From JBFWUM01 sp050247255 (GTDB lineage: Bacteria > Acidobacteriota > Vicinamibacteria > Vicinamibacterales > UBA2999): 64,000 nt of DNA. The position numbers and the translations under genes are program-made. Below, piece by piece: positions 1-7,833 of the stretch. Below the pieces are notes generated by a model. It did no database searches, was not told the DNA's origin, and saw only the letters and a program-made list of their open reading frames with translations. Where the stretch lies: positions 9,620-73,619 of the forward strand of contig JBFWUM010000020.1 of the NCBI GenBank assembly GCA_050247255.1, in the 5' to 3' direction. Numbering within the stretch: the first letter of the stretch is position 1; each line of letters begins with the position of its first letter.

Positions 1-1
1 C

Positions 2-373
2 GCCTGTCGCCGCGGCAGGTTCCCTTACGACCTGCGCGACCAGCTGGAACGCGCGGCCAGCGCACCGCCCGCTCACATTGCAGAGGGCTTCGGTCGGTTC
101 GGGCCGCCGGACTTCGCCCGGTTTGTGGTGATGGCGCGAGCTTCGTTAATGGAATCGCAGAACCATCTCATCGACTTACGCGACAGGGGTCAGATTTCAG
201 AAGTGGCCTTGAAGCAGCTAGACGGGCTGGCTGTTGCCGCCCTGAGGGAGGCGACCGGCTTGATCAAGTACCTGCAGTCCCCCGAAGCCCTTGGGAACGC
301 CAAACAAGCCCGGCGAATAACACGAACCCGGAACCCCGAACACGAACCCGGAAGCCGGAACCCGGAACAATGA
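2..373 (+). CDS. Four-helix-bundle protein (S23 / 23S intervening-sequence family), 5'-truncated by window edge
   Basis: The frame is open from the window edge, so the N-terminus is missing and about 123 codons are visible. The stretch AHIAEGFGRF followed by a RASLMES segment matches the core of the small four-helix-bundle proteins first found as ORFs within 23S rRNA intervening sequences; no rRNA gene is nearby here. The molecular function of the family is unknown. The last residues (RNPEHEPGSRNPEQ) come from a heptamer repeat rather than from family sequence, so the native C-terminus has probably been replaced. The next gene begins about 30 bp downstream and looks unrelated. Family assignment is fairly secure; function is not. 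Confidence 0.7.
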   Translation, partial: ACRRGRFPYDLRDQLERAASAPPAHIAEGFGRFGPPDFARFVVMARASLMESQNHLIDLRDRGQISEVALKQLDGLAVAALREATGLIKYLQSPEALGNAKQARRITRTRNPEHEPGSRNPEQ

Positions 374-378
374 ACCCT
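321..378. repeat. Period-7 array, GAACCCG type
   Basis: Degenerate seven-base units of the type GAACCCG/GAACACG/GAAGCCG run through the last codons of the four-helix-bundle gene and past its stop codon. The same vocabulary (GAACACG, GAAGCCG) recurs at 14102-14158. It is probably a short tandem repeat of the same general class as the other period-7 arrays in this window. Confidence 0.6.
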
Positions 379-404
379 GTTCAGGATGCTAAGCTAACTC
401 ATTG

Positions 405-2495
405 ATGCGCTGGCAGAAACGGGCGCGAATCGCGGCTGCGTCGGTGGCCGTGGCGACCGCCATCGGCGTCTACGCCGTGATGGAGGAGCGGGCGCAGCCT
501 GCCCCGGCGGCGGTGGTCGACCGGGTCGATCCGAAGGCGCTGATCGAGAGCCGGGGCAACATCCTGCAGCAGGTCCGCGGCACCCGGCAGGACTACATCA
601 TCGAGGCGGCGCAGCAGCTGACCTACGAGGGGGGCGCCACCAGGCTGGTCGACATCAAGGTCACGGTGAAGAACCGCGGCGGGCGCGACTACGTGATCAC
701 CGCGCGCGAAGCGCAGGCGGGCGAGGGGGAGCAGGAGCTCCGCCTGACCGGCGCCGTCACGCTCGAGGCCAGCGACGGCTTCCAGATCGCGACCGAGGAG
801 GCCTTCTTCTCGGAGCAGGACGGGACGGTGCGGGCGCCGGAGGCGTTCACCTTCAGCCGCGGCCGGATGTCGGGACAGGGCCTCGGCATGTCCTACGACA
901 AGAACAACGACGTCATCTCGATCCGCGAGCAGGCCTCGGTCGCCTTTGACGGCGAGGGCGACGAGGCAATGGCCTTCGACGCCGGCAGCGCCGTGTTCAC
1001 GCGTCCCGAACACCTGCTCGAACTGATGGGCGAAGTGCACGTGCTGCGCGGTGGCCAGGCCATCGATGCCGTGGAAGCCACGGCGCGCCTCGCGGAAGAC
1101 GACTCGCGGGTGACCCTGCTGCAGCTCCGCGGCAACGCCATTGTCTCGGGCAGCGGCCAGGGCCTCGAGGCGATGAGCGCGCAGGCGATGGACCTGCATT
1201 ACGCCGAAGACGGACGCAGCCTGGAGCGCCTGGAGCTGACCGGCGACGGCCGCGTGGAGATGCGCAACGGGATGGCGTCGCGCACCGTGCTCGGGCAGCA
1301 GCTCGACATTCATCTCGCGGCGGACGGCTCGCCGACCAGCATTGCCGGCAGCGAGGGCGTCTCCCTCGACCTGGGTGGCGGCGGGACGTCGCCCGCGCGG
1401 GTCATCGCCGGCCGGTCGCTGAACGCCACCGGCGCCAGTGGCCGCGGCCTGACCGGGGCGCGCTTCCAGGGCGACGTCGAGTATCGCGAGGGGACCGGTG
1501 CCGCCGCGCGCGTCGCCCGCTCCGAGCAGCTCGAGGTGCAGATGGCCGATACGGCGATCCGCTCGGCGGCCTTCACCGGCAACGTGCGCTTCCAGGAGGG
1601 CGCGCTTCGCGCCACCGCGGGCCGCGCGCTGTACGACCCCGCCCGCGACTCGCTGCGGCTGGCGCCGGGCGAGGCGCCCGCCGCGTCGACGGTCGTCAAC
1701 GATCGCGTCACCGTCGAGGCGGCCGCGATCGACCTGACCATCGCCGGCGGCCGCATTGCCGCGCAGGGCGACGTGAAGACGACGCTGCGCCCGGCAGCGG
1801 CGGCGGGGCGGCGGGGGGGCGTGGCGCAGGATTCGGGACGACTCCCGGGCTTGCTGCAGGAGGGGCGAGCGGTCAACGTCAATGCCGGCAGCTTCACCTA
1901 CGAAGGGGGCAACGGCCGCATCGTCTACGACGGCGACGCGGCGCTGTTCCAGGGGGAGACGGCCATTCGCGCCCGTCAGATTACGCTCGACCAGGCGCGC
2001 GGCGACCTGCTGGCGGCCGGCGAGGCGCGGTCGACGATGACGCTCGATAATGCGACCTCCGTCGGGCGCGCCGAGCGCATCGCCTACGCCGAGGCCGCCA
2101 GGACGATCACCTACACCAAGGGGACGCCGCCGGCGACGACGGCGCAATTGAGCGGCCCGTTCGGCGAGCTGCGGGCGGGAGAGATCCAGATTGTCCTCTC
2201 CGCCGAGGGGGACGATGCCGAGCGGCTCGAGGCCTTCGGCCGCGTGGCCCTGGCCCTCGAAGGCCGCCAGGCCGCGGGCGGGCGCCTCACATATTTCGCG
2301 GACGATGAACGCTACGTGATGACCAGCACCGGGACCGACCCGGTCACCGTGGTCGAGCAGTGCCGGCAGATCAGCGGCCGCACGTTGATCTTCTTCAAGG
2401 CCACCGATAGGATCATCGTCGACGGCAACGAGGAAATCCGCACGCAGACGACCACCGGCAACACGTGCGCGCAGCCTCCGCCGCGCCCGCGCTGA
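405..2495 (+). CDS. LptC/OstA-domain LPS transport protein (LptC-LptA-like fusion)
   Basis: A 696-residue protein with one N-terminal membrane anchor (residues about 8-26), an LptC-like beta region, then several hundred residues of OstA/LptA-type beta-jellyroll repeats. LptC normally has about 190 residues and LptA about 180, so this looks like an LptC core extended by several OstA modules and could span more of the periplasm alone. LptC and LptA carry lipopolysaccharide from the inner-membrane LptBFG complex to LptD. The stop overlaps the lptB start (TGATG), which supports the role. ATG at 405 is preferred over the adjacent TTG at 402. The permease partner is encoded far away as the LptF-LptG fusion at 25313. 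Confidence 0.78.
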   Translation: MRWQKRARIAAASVAVATAIGVYAVMEERAQPAPAAVVDRVDPKALIESRGNILQQVRGTRQDYIIEAAQQLTYEGGATRLVDIKVTVKNRGGRDYVITAREAQAGEGEQELRLTGAVTLEASDGFQIATEEAFFSEQDGTVRAPEAFTFSRGRMSGQGLGMSYDKNNDVISIREQASVAFDGEGDEAMAFDAGSAVFTRPEHLLELMGEVHVLRGGQAIDAVEATARLAEDDSRVTLLQLRGNAIVSGSGQGLEAMSAQAMDLHYAEDGRSLERLELTGDGRVEMRNGMASRTVLGQQLDIHLAADGSPTSIAGSEGVSLDLGGGGTSPARVIAGRSLNATGASGRGLTGARFQGDVEYREGTGAAARVARSEQLEVQMADTAIRSAAFTGNVRFQEGALRATAGRALYDPARDSLRLAPGEAPAASTVVNDRVTVEAAAIDLTIAGGRIAAQGDVKTTLRPAAAAGRRGGVAQDSGRLPGLLQEGRAVNVNAGSFTYEGGNGRIVYDGDAALFQGETAIRARQITLDQARGDLLAAGEARSTMTLDNATSVGRAERIAYAEAARTITYTKGTPPATTAQLSGPFGELRAGEIQIVLSAEGDDAERLEAFGRVALALEGRQAAGGRLTYFADDERYVMTSTGTDPVTVVEQCRQISGRTLIFFKATDRIIVDGNEEIRTQTTTGNTCAQPPPRPR

Positions 2496-3220
2496 TGTCG
2501 ACGCTACGCACCCACGAGCTCACGAAGTCCTACGGTGGCCGCACCGTCGTTCGCGGCGTCAGCCTGGAAGTGAACTCCGGCGAGGTCGTCGGGCTGCTCG
2601 GCCCGAACGGCGCCGGCAAGACCACGACCTTCTACCTCACCGTCGGACTGACCAATCCTGATTCGGGGCGCGTCATCCTCGACGGGGAAGACGTCACCGA
2701 CGACCCGATGTACGTGCGGGCGCGGAAGGGGATCGGCTACCTGCCGCAGGAGCCGTCGATCTTCCGCGGGCTGTCGGTCGAGCAGAACATCCTGGCCATC
2801 CTCGAGACGCTCGATCTCGATGCGTCGGCGCGGCAGGCGCGGCTGAAGGAACTGCTCGCCGAGTTGAACCTGACGCCGCTGGCGCAGGCGCCCGCCTACA
2901 CGCTGTCAGGCGGTGAACGGCGGCGCGCCGAGATTACCCGCGCGCTGGTCATCTCGCCGCGCTTCATTCTCCTCGACGAGCCGTTCGCCGGCATCGATCC
3001 GATCGCGGTGACCGAGATCCAGAAGATCATCTTCCACTTGAAGGAGCGTGGCATCGGCGTGCTGATCACCGATCACAATGTGCGCGAGACGCTGCGCATC
3101 ACCGACCGGGCATACATCGTGCACGACGGCGTGATCTTCAGGAGCGGCACGCCGGATTCGCTTGCGGCGGATGAAGACGTGCGCGGGATTTACTTAGGCA
3201 GCGATTTCCGGCTGGACTAA
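2495..3220 (+). CDS. lptB: LPS export ABC transporter ATPase LptB
   Basis: ATPase that powers extraction of lipopolysaccharide from the inner membrane with LptF and LptG. The 241-residue length is exactly typical. Walker A GPNGAGKTT lies at residues 36-44, the signature LSGGERRR follows, and Walker B FILLDEPFAGIDP carries the catalytic glutamate; an H-loop histidine is in ITDHNVRETL. The ATG overlaps the last base of the preceding stop, which is better placed than a GTG 30 bases upstream that would add an unrelated leader. Followed after 41 bp by rpoN, an order common in Gram-negative bacteria. Confidence 0.95.
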   Translation: MSTLRTHELTKSYGGRTVVRGVSLEVNSGEVVGLLGPNGAGKTTTFYLTVGLTNPDSGRVILDGEDVTDDPMYVRARKGIGYLPQEPSIFRGLSVEQNILAILETLDLDASARQARLKELLAELNLTPLAQAPAYTLSGGERRRAEITRALVISPRFILLDEPFAGIDPIAVTEIQKIIFHLKERGIGVLITDHNVRETLRITDRAYIVHDGVIFRSGTPDSLAADEDVRGIYLGSDFRLD

Positions 3221-3261
3221 GATGGGTTCGAGACACGGAGCGAAGCTGAACTACTGACGCC

Positions 3262-4689
3262 ATGGCGATTTCGCAGAAGCTGCACACCAAGCTCGTCCAG
3301 AAGCTGATTCTGACGCCGTCGCTCCAGCAGGCGATCAAGCTGCTGCCCATGTCTACGCTCGAGCTGTCGGAGCTGCTCAACCAGGAGATGGTGGAGAACC
3401 CGATGCTCGAGGAGGTCCCCACCGAGGAGTTGCAGCCCGTCGAGGCCGCCCCCGAGAAGGCCGAGGAGAAGCCGGCCGAGAAGGAGAAGGGCGACACCTG
3501 GGACGACCAGGACTACGAGTATTTCTTCGGCGACTACCTCGACGACGGCTACCGCCCGCGGACGCCGACCGAGGTCAAGGAGCTGCCGCCGATCGAGAAC
3601 ACGCTCTCGAGCTCGGCCTCGCTCTCCGACCACCTGCTGTGGCAGCTCTCGATGCAGACCGACGACCCGCTGATGCGGGAGATCGGTGAAGCCATCATCG
3701 GCAACCTCGACGACGACGGGGTGCTCGTGGCGACGGTGGACGAACTGTCCGCGATGGGTCCCTGGGCGACGGAGGAGGTCGAGCGGGGACTGCGGCTGCT
3801 GCAGGGCTTCGACCCGATCGGCGTCGCCGCCCGCGACCTGCAGGAATGCCTGCTGCTGCAGCTGCGGCACCATCACCCCGAGGACCTGGTCGCGCAGAAG
3901 ATCGTCGGCGAGCACATGCGGCTGCTCCAGAACCACCAGGTGCCGGAGCTGGCGCGCAAGCTCGGGATGTCGATCGACGACCTCAAGCCGCACATCGAGC
4001 TGATCCGCCACCTCGATCCCAAGCCCGGTAACCGCCACAACCCGTCGCAGTCGCAGTACGTCATCCCCGACGTCTACGTCGTCAAGGTCGAGGACCAGTA
4101 CGTCGCGGTGCTGAACGAGGAGGGGCTGCCGCAGCTGCGCATCAGCCCGGTCTACCGGCGGCTGCTCGACAAGAGCGCGTCGGAGAACACCGACGAGACG
4201 CGCGCCTACGTCAAGGACAAGTTCCGCTCGGCGCTGTGGCTGATCAAGTCGGTGGAGCAGCGGCAGAAGACGATCCACAAGGTCGCGACCAGCATCATCG
4301 GCTTCCAGCGCGACTTCCTCGATCACGGCATCGAATACCTGCGGCCGCTGGTGCTGCGCGACGTCGCCAACGACATCGGCATGCACGAATCGACCGTCAG
4401 CCGCGTCGTCACCAACAAGTACATGCACACGCCGCAGGGCGTGTTCGAGATGAAGTACTTCTTCCACAGCGGCATCGCCAGCTCCTATGGCGAGGCGGTG
4501 TCGTCGGTGACGATCAAGCAGCGCATCCGCAAGATCATCGAGCAGGAAGATCCGCGCAAGCCGCTGAGCGACTCGAAGATCGTCAGCATCCTCCAGCGCG
4601 AGGGGCTCGAGCTGGCGCGGCGCACCATCGCCAAGTACCGCGAAGAGCTGAAGATTCCGACCTCCAACCAGCGCAAAGTTCTCTATTAG
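3262..4689 (+). CDS. rpoN: RNA polymerase sigma-54 factor
   Basis: Alternative sigma factor that directs polymerase to -24/-12 promoters and needs AAA+ activators. The 475-residue protein has the Gln/Leu-rich region I (residues 1-50, SLQQAIKLL), an acidic region II (about 55-110), the core-binding domain, a helix-turn-helix around DIGMHESTVSRVV, and the diagnostic RpoN box ARRTIAKYRE at residues 452-461. It lies between lptB and hpf, the classic rpoN neighbourhood that also hosts PTS genes in proteobacteria. No activator gene is visible in the window. Confidence 0.97.
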   Translation: MAISQKLHTKLVQKLILTPSLQQAIKLLPMSTLELSELLNQEMVENPMLEEVPTEELQPVEAAPEKAEEKPAEKEKGDTWDDQDYEYFFGDYLDDGYRPRTPTEVKELPPIENTLSSSASLSDHLLWQLSMQTDDPLMREIGEAIIGNLDDDGVLVATVDELSAMGPWATEEVERGLRLLQGFDPIGVAARDLQECLLLQLRHHHPEDLVAQKIVGEHMRLLQNHQVPELARKLGMSIDDLKPHIELIRHLDPKPGNRHNPSQSQYVIPDVYVVKVEDQYVAVLNEEGLPQLRISPVYRRLLDKSASENTDETRAYVKDKFRSALWLIKSVEQRQKTIHKVATSIIGFQRDFLDHGIEYLRPLVLRDVANDIGMHESTVSRVVTNKYMHTPQGVFEMKYFFHSGIASSYGEAVSSVTIKQRIRKIIEQEDPRKPLSDSKIVSILQREGLELARRTIAKYREELKIPTSNQRKVLY

Positions 4690-4693
4690 GACC

Positions 4694-5266
4694 ATGCGTC
4701 TCGAACTGACCGGCCGGCACATCAGGATCACCCCTGCAACCCGCGCGCTCGTCGAGGACGGGCTCGCCCACACCCTGCGCAAGTTGAACGGCAGCGCCGT
4801 CTCCGCCCAGGTCGTGCTCACGCAGGAAAAGACTCGCGTTCACGCCGAGGCCACGCTCCACGCCAAGGGTGAACGCTTCCTCCACGGCGAGGCCTCGGGC
4901 CGCGACGTTCCCACGGCCGTGGCCGCGGTCCTCGACAAGATCGACCGCCAGGCCCAGCGCGTGAAGAACAAGTGGGCCGACGGCAAGCGGCAGGGAATCT
5001 CGGCCGCCAAGGGGTCGTCGGCCGCGCCACGGCCCGATCGCGCCGCGCGCCTCTTTGCCGCCGACGAGCCGCCGCCGGCCAACGGTTTCCGCGTCATCCG
5101 GATGCGGCGCTGGACCGTGAAGCAGATGTCGGTGGACGATGCCGCCTCGGTGGTGGGCGATACGCCGAACTCGTTCGTCGTCTTCAGGGCGCCAGGGGCC
5201 GAGGCGGTCTCGATTGTCTTCCGGCGGCCCGACGGCAACGTCGGCCTGATCGAACCGGGCGCATAA
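4694..5266 (+). CDS. hpf: Long-form ribosome hibernation promoting factor
   Basis: Binds the small ribosomal subunit and, through its C-terminal domain, pairs two ribosomes into inactive 100S dimers. The N-terminal S30AE domain (residues 1-100, starting MRLELTGRHIRITPATR) is followed by a charged linker and a C-terminal dimerisation domain (about 130-190, with FRVIRMRRWTVKQMSVDDA and a late FVVFR strand). The 190-residue length marks the long form. Starts 4 bp after rpoN and ends 10 bp before hprK, so it probably shares their transcript. Confidence 0.93.
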   Translation: MRLELTGRHIRITPATRALVEDGLAHTLRKLNGSAVSAQVVLTQEKTRVHAEATLHAKGERFLHGEASGRDVPTAVAAVLDKIDRQAQRVKNKWADGKRQGISAAKGSSAAPRPDRAARLFAADEPPPANGFRVIRMRRWTVKQMSVDDAASVVGDTPNSFVVFRAPGAEAVSIVFRRPDGNVGLIEPGA

Positions 5267-5276
5267 TCAAGGGACG

Positions 5277-6254
5277 ATGCCGTCACTGACGGTCGCCGGC
5301 CTGCTCGCCAGCCGGCCCGACGCTCTCGGTCTGCCGCTGGAACTCCTCGGCGGCGAGGGAGGCCTCGACCGGGCCATCGACAGCCCGCACATCCAGAAGA
5401 CCGGCCTGGCCCTGGCCGGGTTCCACGAATACCTGCAGCAGGGCCGCATTCTCGTGTTCGGCGAGAGCGAGGTCCGTTACCTCGAAAGCCTGCCGCACGA
5501 CGACCGGATGAAGGTGCTGGCCGCCGCCTTCAGCTACGCCATCCCGTGCGTGCTGGTGACGAGCGCCTGGGAGCCGCCCGCGGAGGTGCTGGCCGCCGCG
5601 TCGCGCTATCAGGTGCCGCTGCTGCGCACCTCGGTCAACACGCCGGTGGCCATCGCCAAGATCACGGCGCTCCTCGACGACACGCTGGCCGTCCGGGAAA
5701 TCGTGCACGGCGTGCTGCTGGACATCCTGGGCCTCGGGGTCCTGATCGTCGGCGAGAGCGGCATCGGCAAGAGCGAGTGCGCCCTCGACCTGGTCGTGCG
5801 CGGCCACCGGCTCGTCGCCGACGACACCGTGGAGGTGCGGCGGCGCGGCGAGACGGTGGTCATCGGCACCTGCCCGGAGATGACGCGGCATCACATGGAG
5901 GTGCGCGGGCTGGGCGTGATCAACATCCGGGACCTGTTCGGTGTCGCGTCGACCCGGGTGTCCAAGCGCGTGGAGCTGGTCGTGCAGCTCGAACGGTGGG
6001 TCCCCGAACGGGAGTACGATCGGCTGGGGCTCGAGGAAACGACCCACGAGCTGTTCGGCCTGAAGATTCCGCTGGTGCGGATGCCGGTGGCGCCCGGCCG
6101 CAGCCTGGCGATCCTCGTGGAGGTCGCGGCGCGGAACCAGATCCTGCGGACGCGCGGCCTGAACGCCGCGCGCGAGCTGGTGACCCGGCTCGAGGCGCAG
6201 CTGCGCCGCCCGGACGAGGACGCCGAGGACATCGAACACGGGGGCGAGGTGTGA
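5277..6254 (+). CDS. hprK: HPr kinase/phosphorylase
   Basis: Phosphorylates and dephosphorylates Ser46 of HPr. The 325-residue protein has the N-terminal domain (1-130), the conserved histidine in REIVHGVLLDI (His144), the P-loop GESGIGKS at 159-166, and the family signature EVRGLGVINIRDLFG at 208-222. Its substrate is encoded 1.3 kb downstream and retains Ser46. The stop overlaps the GTG start of rapZ by four bases, indicating translational coupling. Confidence 0.96.
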   Translation: MPSLTVAGLLASRPDALGLPLELLGGEGGLDRAIDSPHIQKTGLALAGFHEYLQQGRILVFGESEVRYLESLPHDDRMKVLAAAFSYAIPCVLVTSAWEPPAEVLAAASRYQVPLLRTSVNTPVAIAKITALLDDTLAVREIVHGVLLDILGLGVLIVGESGIGKSECALDLVVRGHRLVADDTVEVRRRGETVVIGTCPEMTRHHMEVRGLGVINIRDLFGVASTRVSKRVELVVQLERWVPEREYDRLGLEETTHELFGLKIPLVRMPVAPGRSLAILVEVAARNQILRTRGLNAARELVTRLEAQLRRPDEDAEDIEHGGEV

Positions 6255-7147
6255 AGCCGAAGGCGCGGGTGCGCGCGCGATCGACCGGGACACAGTTCGT
6301 GATCCTGACCGGGCTCTCCGGGTCGGGCAAGACGCAGGCGATCCGCGCCCTCGAGGACCTCGGCTACTTCTGCGTCGACAACCTGCCCGTGCTGCTGATC
6401 CCGACCATGGCCGGCCTGGCGCAGCGCGAGGAGACGTCCGGGCTCAGCAAGATCGCCATCGTCGTCGACGTCCGCGAGCGCGGGTTCCTGTCGGAGCTGC
6501 CGCGCGTCTACCGCAAGCTGAAGGCGACGCCGGGGCTCACGCCGACGCTGATCTTCCTCGAGGCGAGCCACCAGGCGCTGGTGCGGCGGTTCAGCGAGAC
6601 GCGCCGGCCGCACCCGCTGGCGCGGGACCGCTCGGTGAGCGAGGGGATCGAGGAGGAGCGCGAGAAGCTGAACGCCATCCGCAAGATCGCCGACCTGATC
6701 GTCGACACCTCGAACATGACGGTGCACGAGCTGCGCGACGTCTTCATGCGGATGTCGAAGGACGGCGGCGCCCGCGCCGACATGGTCGTCAACCTGGTCA
6801 GCTTCGGCTACAAGAGCGGGGTGCCGGTGGACGCCGACCTGGTGTTCGACGTGCGCTGCCTGCCGAACCCGCATTTCGTGGATAATCTGCGGCGCCTGAC
6901 CGGGCGCGATCGCGCCGTGGTGTCGTACATGCGGCGGCACCCCGCCACGCAGCCGTTCATCGATCGCGTCGCCGATTTCCTGCGCTTCGCGCTGCCGCAG
7001 TACGTGCAGGAGGGGAAGAGCTACCTGACGGTGGCGATAGGCTGCACCGGCGGGCGGCACCGCTCGGTGATGGTCGCCGAGGCGCTGAAGAAGGCGCTGG
7101 GTGACGTCCAGGGCATCAGGCTCCGCGTGAAGCACAGGGATTCCTAG
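6251..7147 (+). CDS. rapZ: RapZ/YvcJ family nucleotide-binding protein
   Basis: In enterobacteria RapZ is an RNA-binding adaptor that delivers the GlmZ small RNA to RNase E and so controls glucosamine-6-phosphate synthase; in other bacteria the role is less clear. Walker A GLSGSGKT is at residues 21-28, and the C-terminal domain has the family motif AIGCTGGRHRSV. The GTG at 6251 overlaps the hprK stop (GTGTGA) and gives 298 residues, close to the usual 285-295; the frame is open much further upstream but only as antisense-like Arg/Ala-rich sequence over hprK. The stop overlaps the next start by one base. Confidence 0.93.
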   Translation: MKPKARVRARSTGTQFVILTGLSGSGKTQAIRALEDLGYFCVDNLPVLLIPTMAGLAQREETSGLSKIAIVVDVRERGFLSELPRVYRKLKATPGLTPTLIFLEASHQALVRRFSETRRPHPLARDRSVSEGIEEEREKLNAIRKIADLIVDTSNMTVHELRDVFMRMSKDGGARADMVVNLVSFGYKSGVPVDADLVFDVRCLPNPHFVDNLRRLTGRDRAVVSYMRRHPATQPFIDRVADFLRFALPQYVQEGKSYLTVAIGCTGGRHRSVMVAEALKKALGDVQGIRLRVKHRDS

Positions 7148-7554
7148 TGATTGGCGTCGTCGTTGTCACCCACGGGCAGCTGGCGCGGGAGCTGTTGAAC
7201 GCCGCGGAAACCATTGTCGGCGACCTGCCGCAGTTCACGGCGGTGTCGATCGGCTGGCACGAGGACACGCAGGACGCGCGTGAGGAGATCGCGCAGGCGG
7301 TGGCGCGCGTGCAGCAGGGCAGCGGCGTCCTGATCCTGACCGACATGTTCGGCGGCACGCCGTCGAACCTGGCGATGACCTTCCTGGACCAGGACAAGGT
7401 GGAGGTGATCACCGGCGTCAACCTGCCGATGCTGATCAAGCTGGTGGGGCTGGCCGAGCAGTCGGACCTGCTGGCGGTCGCCCGGGAGATGCGCGAGCAG
7501 GGGCGGAACGCCATCTGGGTCGCGTCCGACCTGCTGCGGGGGGAGAAGACGTAG
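7147..7554 (+). CDS. PTS EIIA component, mannose type
   Basis: A stand-alone 135-residue EIIA(Man)-fold protein. The expected active-site histidine is His9 in VVVVTHGQLARELL, and the LILTDMFGGTPSN loop is conserved. It would accept phosphate from HPr. No IIB, IIC or IID gene lies next to it, so a role in regulation rather than sugar uptake is likely. The GTG start shares one base with the rapZ stop, and the stop shares one base with the next start. Confidence 0.9.
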   Translation: MIGVVVVTHGQLARELLNAAETIVGDLPQFTAVSIGWHEDTQDAREEIAQAVARVQQGSGVLILTDMFGGTPSNLAMTFLDQDKVEVITGVNLPMLIKLVGLAEQSDLLAVAREMREQGRNAIWVASDLLRGEKT

Positions 7555-7826
7555 TGACGTCGCGCGCGGTGACGGTGACGAACCACCTCGGGCTGCATGC
7601 CCGGGCGGCGGCGAAGTTCGTCGGCGTCGCAGCGCGGTTTCGGTCGCACATCCGCGTGGCGCGCGACGCCCGCGTGATGGACGGCAAGAGCATCATGGGG
7701 ATCCTGCTCCTCGCGGCCGCGCGCGGGTCGGTGCTGGTCATCAGCGCCGAGGGGCAGGACGAGGCCGCGGCGGTCGACGCGCTGATCCGGCTCGTGGAGT
7801 CGGGCTTTGGCGAGACCGCCGACTGA
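7554..7826 (+). CDS. ptsH: Phosphocarrier protein HPr
   Basis: Small phosphocarrier between EI and EIIA. The 90-residue protein keeps both regulatory sites: His15 in NHLGLHARAA, which takes phosphate from EI, and Ser46 in DGKSIMGIL, the HprK site. GTG start overlaps the EIIA stop. Having Ser46 and a nearby hprK shows that the Ser/His dual control is probably functional, though no CcpA-like regulator is in the window. Confidence 0.95.
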   Translation: MTSRAVTVTNHLGLHARAAAKFVGVAARFRSHIRVARDARVMDGKSIMGILLLAAARGSVLVISAEGQDEAAAVDALIRLVESGFGETAD

Positions 7827-7833
7827 GGGAGCC

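Noticed and set aside
2..373. Remnant of a 23S rRNA intervening sequence
   Set aside because: The protein family matches, but no rRNA sequence flanks it; many family members are encoded away from rRNA.
399..2147. Long open frame on the minus strand opposite the LptC-like gene, and similar Arg/Ala-rich frames opposite many genes (for example 3217-4821, 34656-37580)
   Set aside because: They mirror codon bias of very GC-rich genes, have no recognisable domain and lie fully over well-supported genes.
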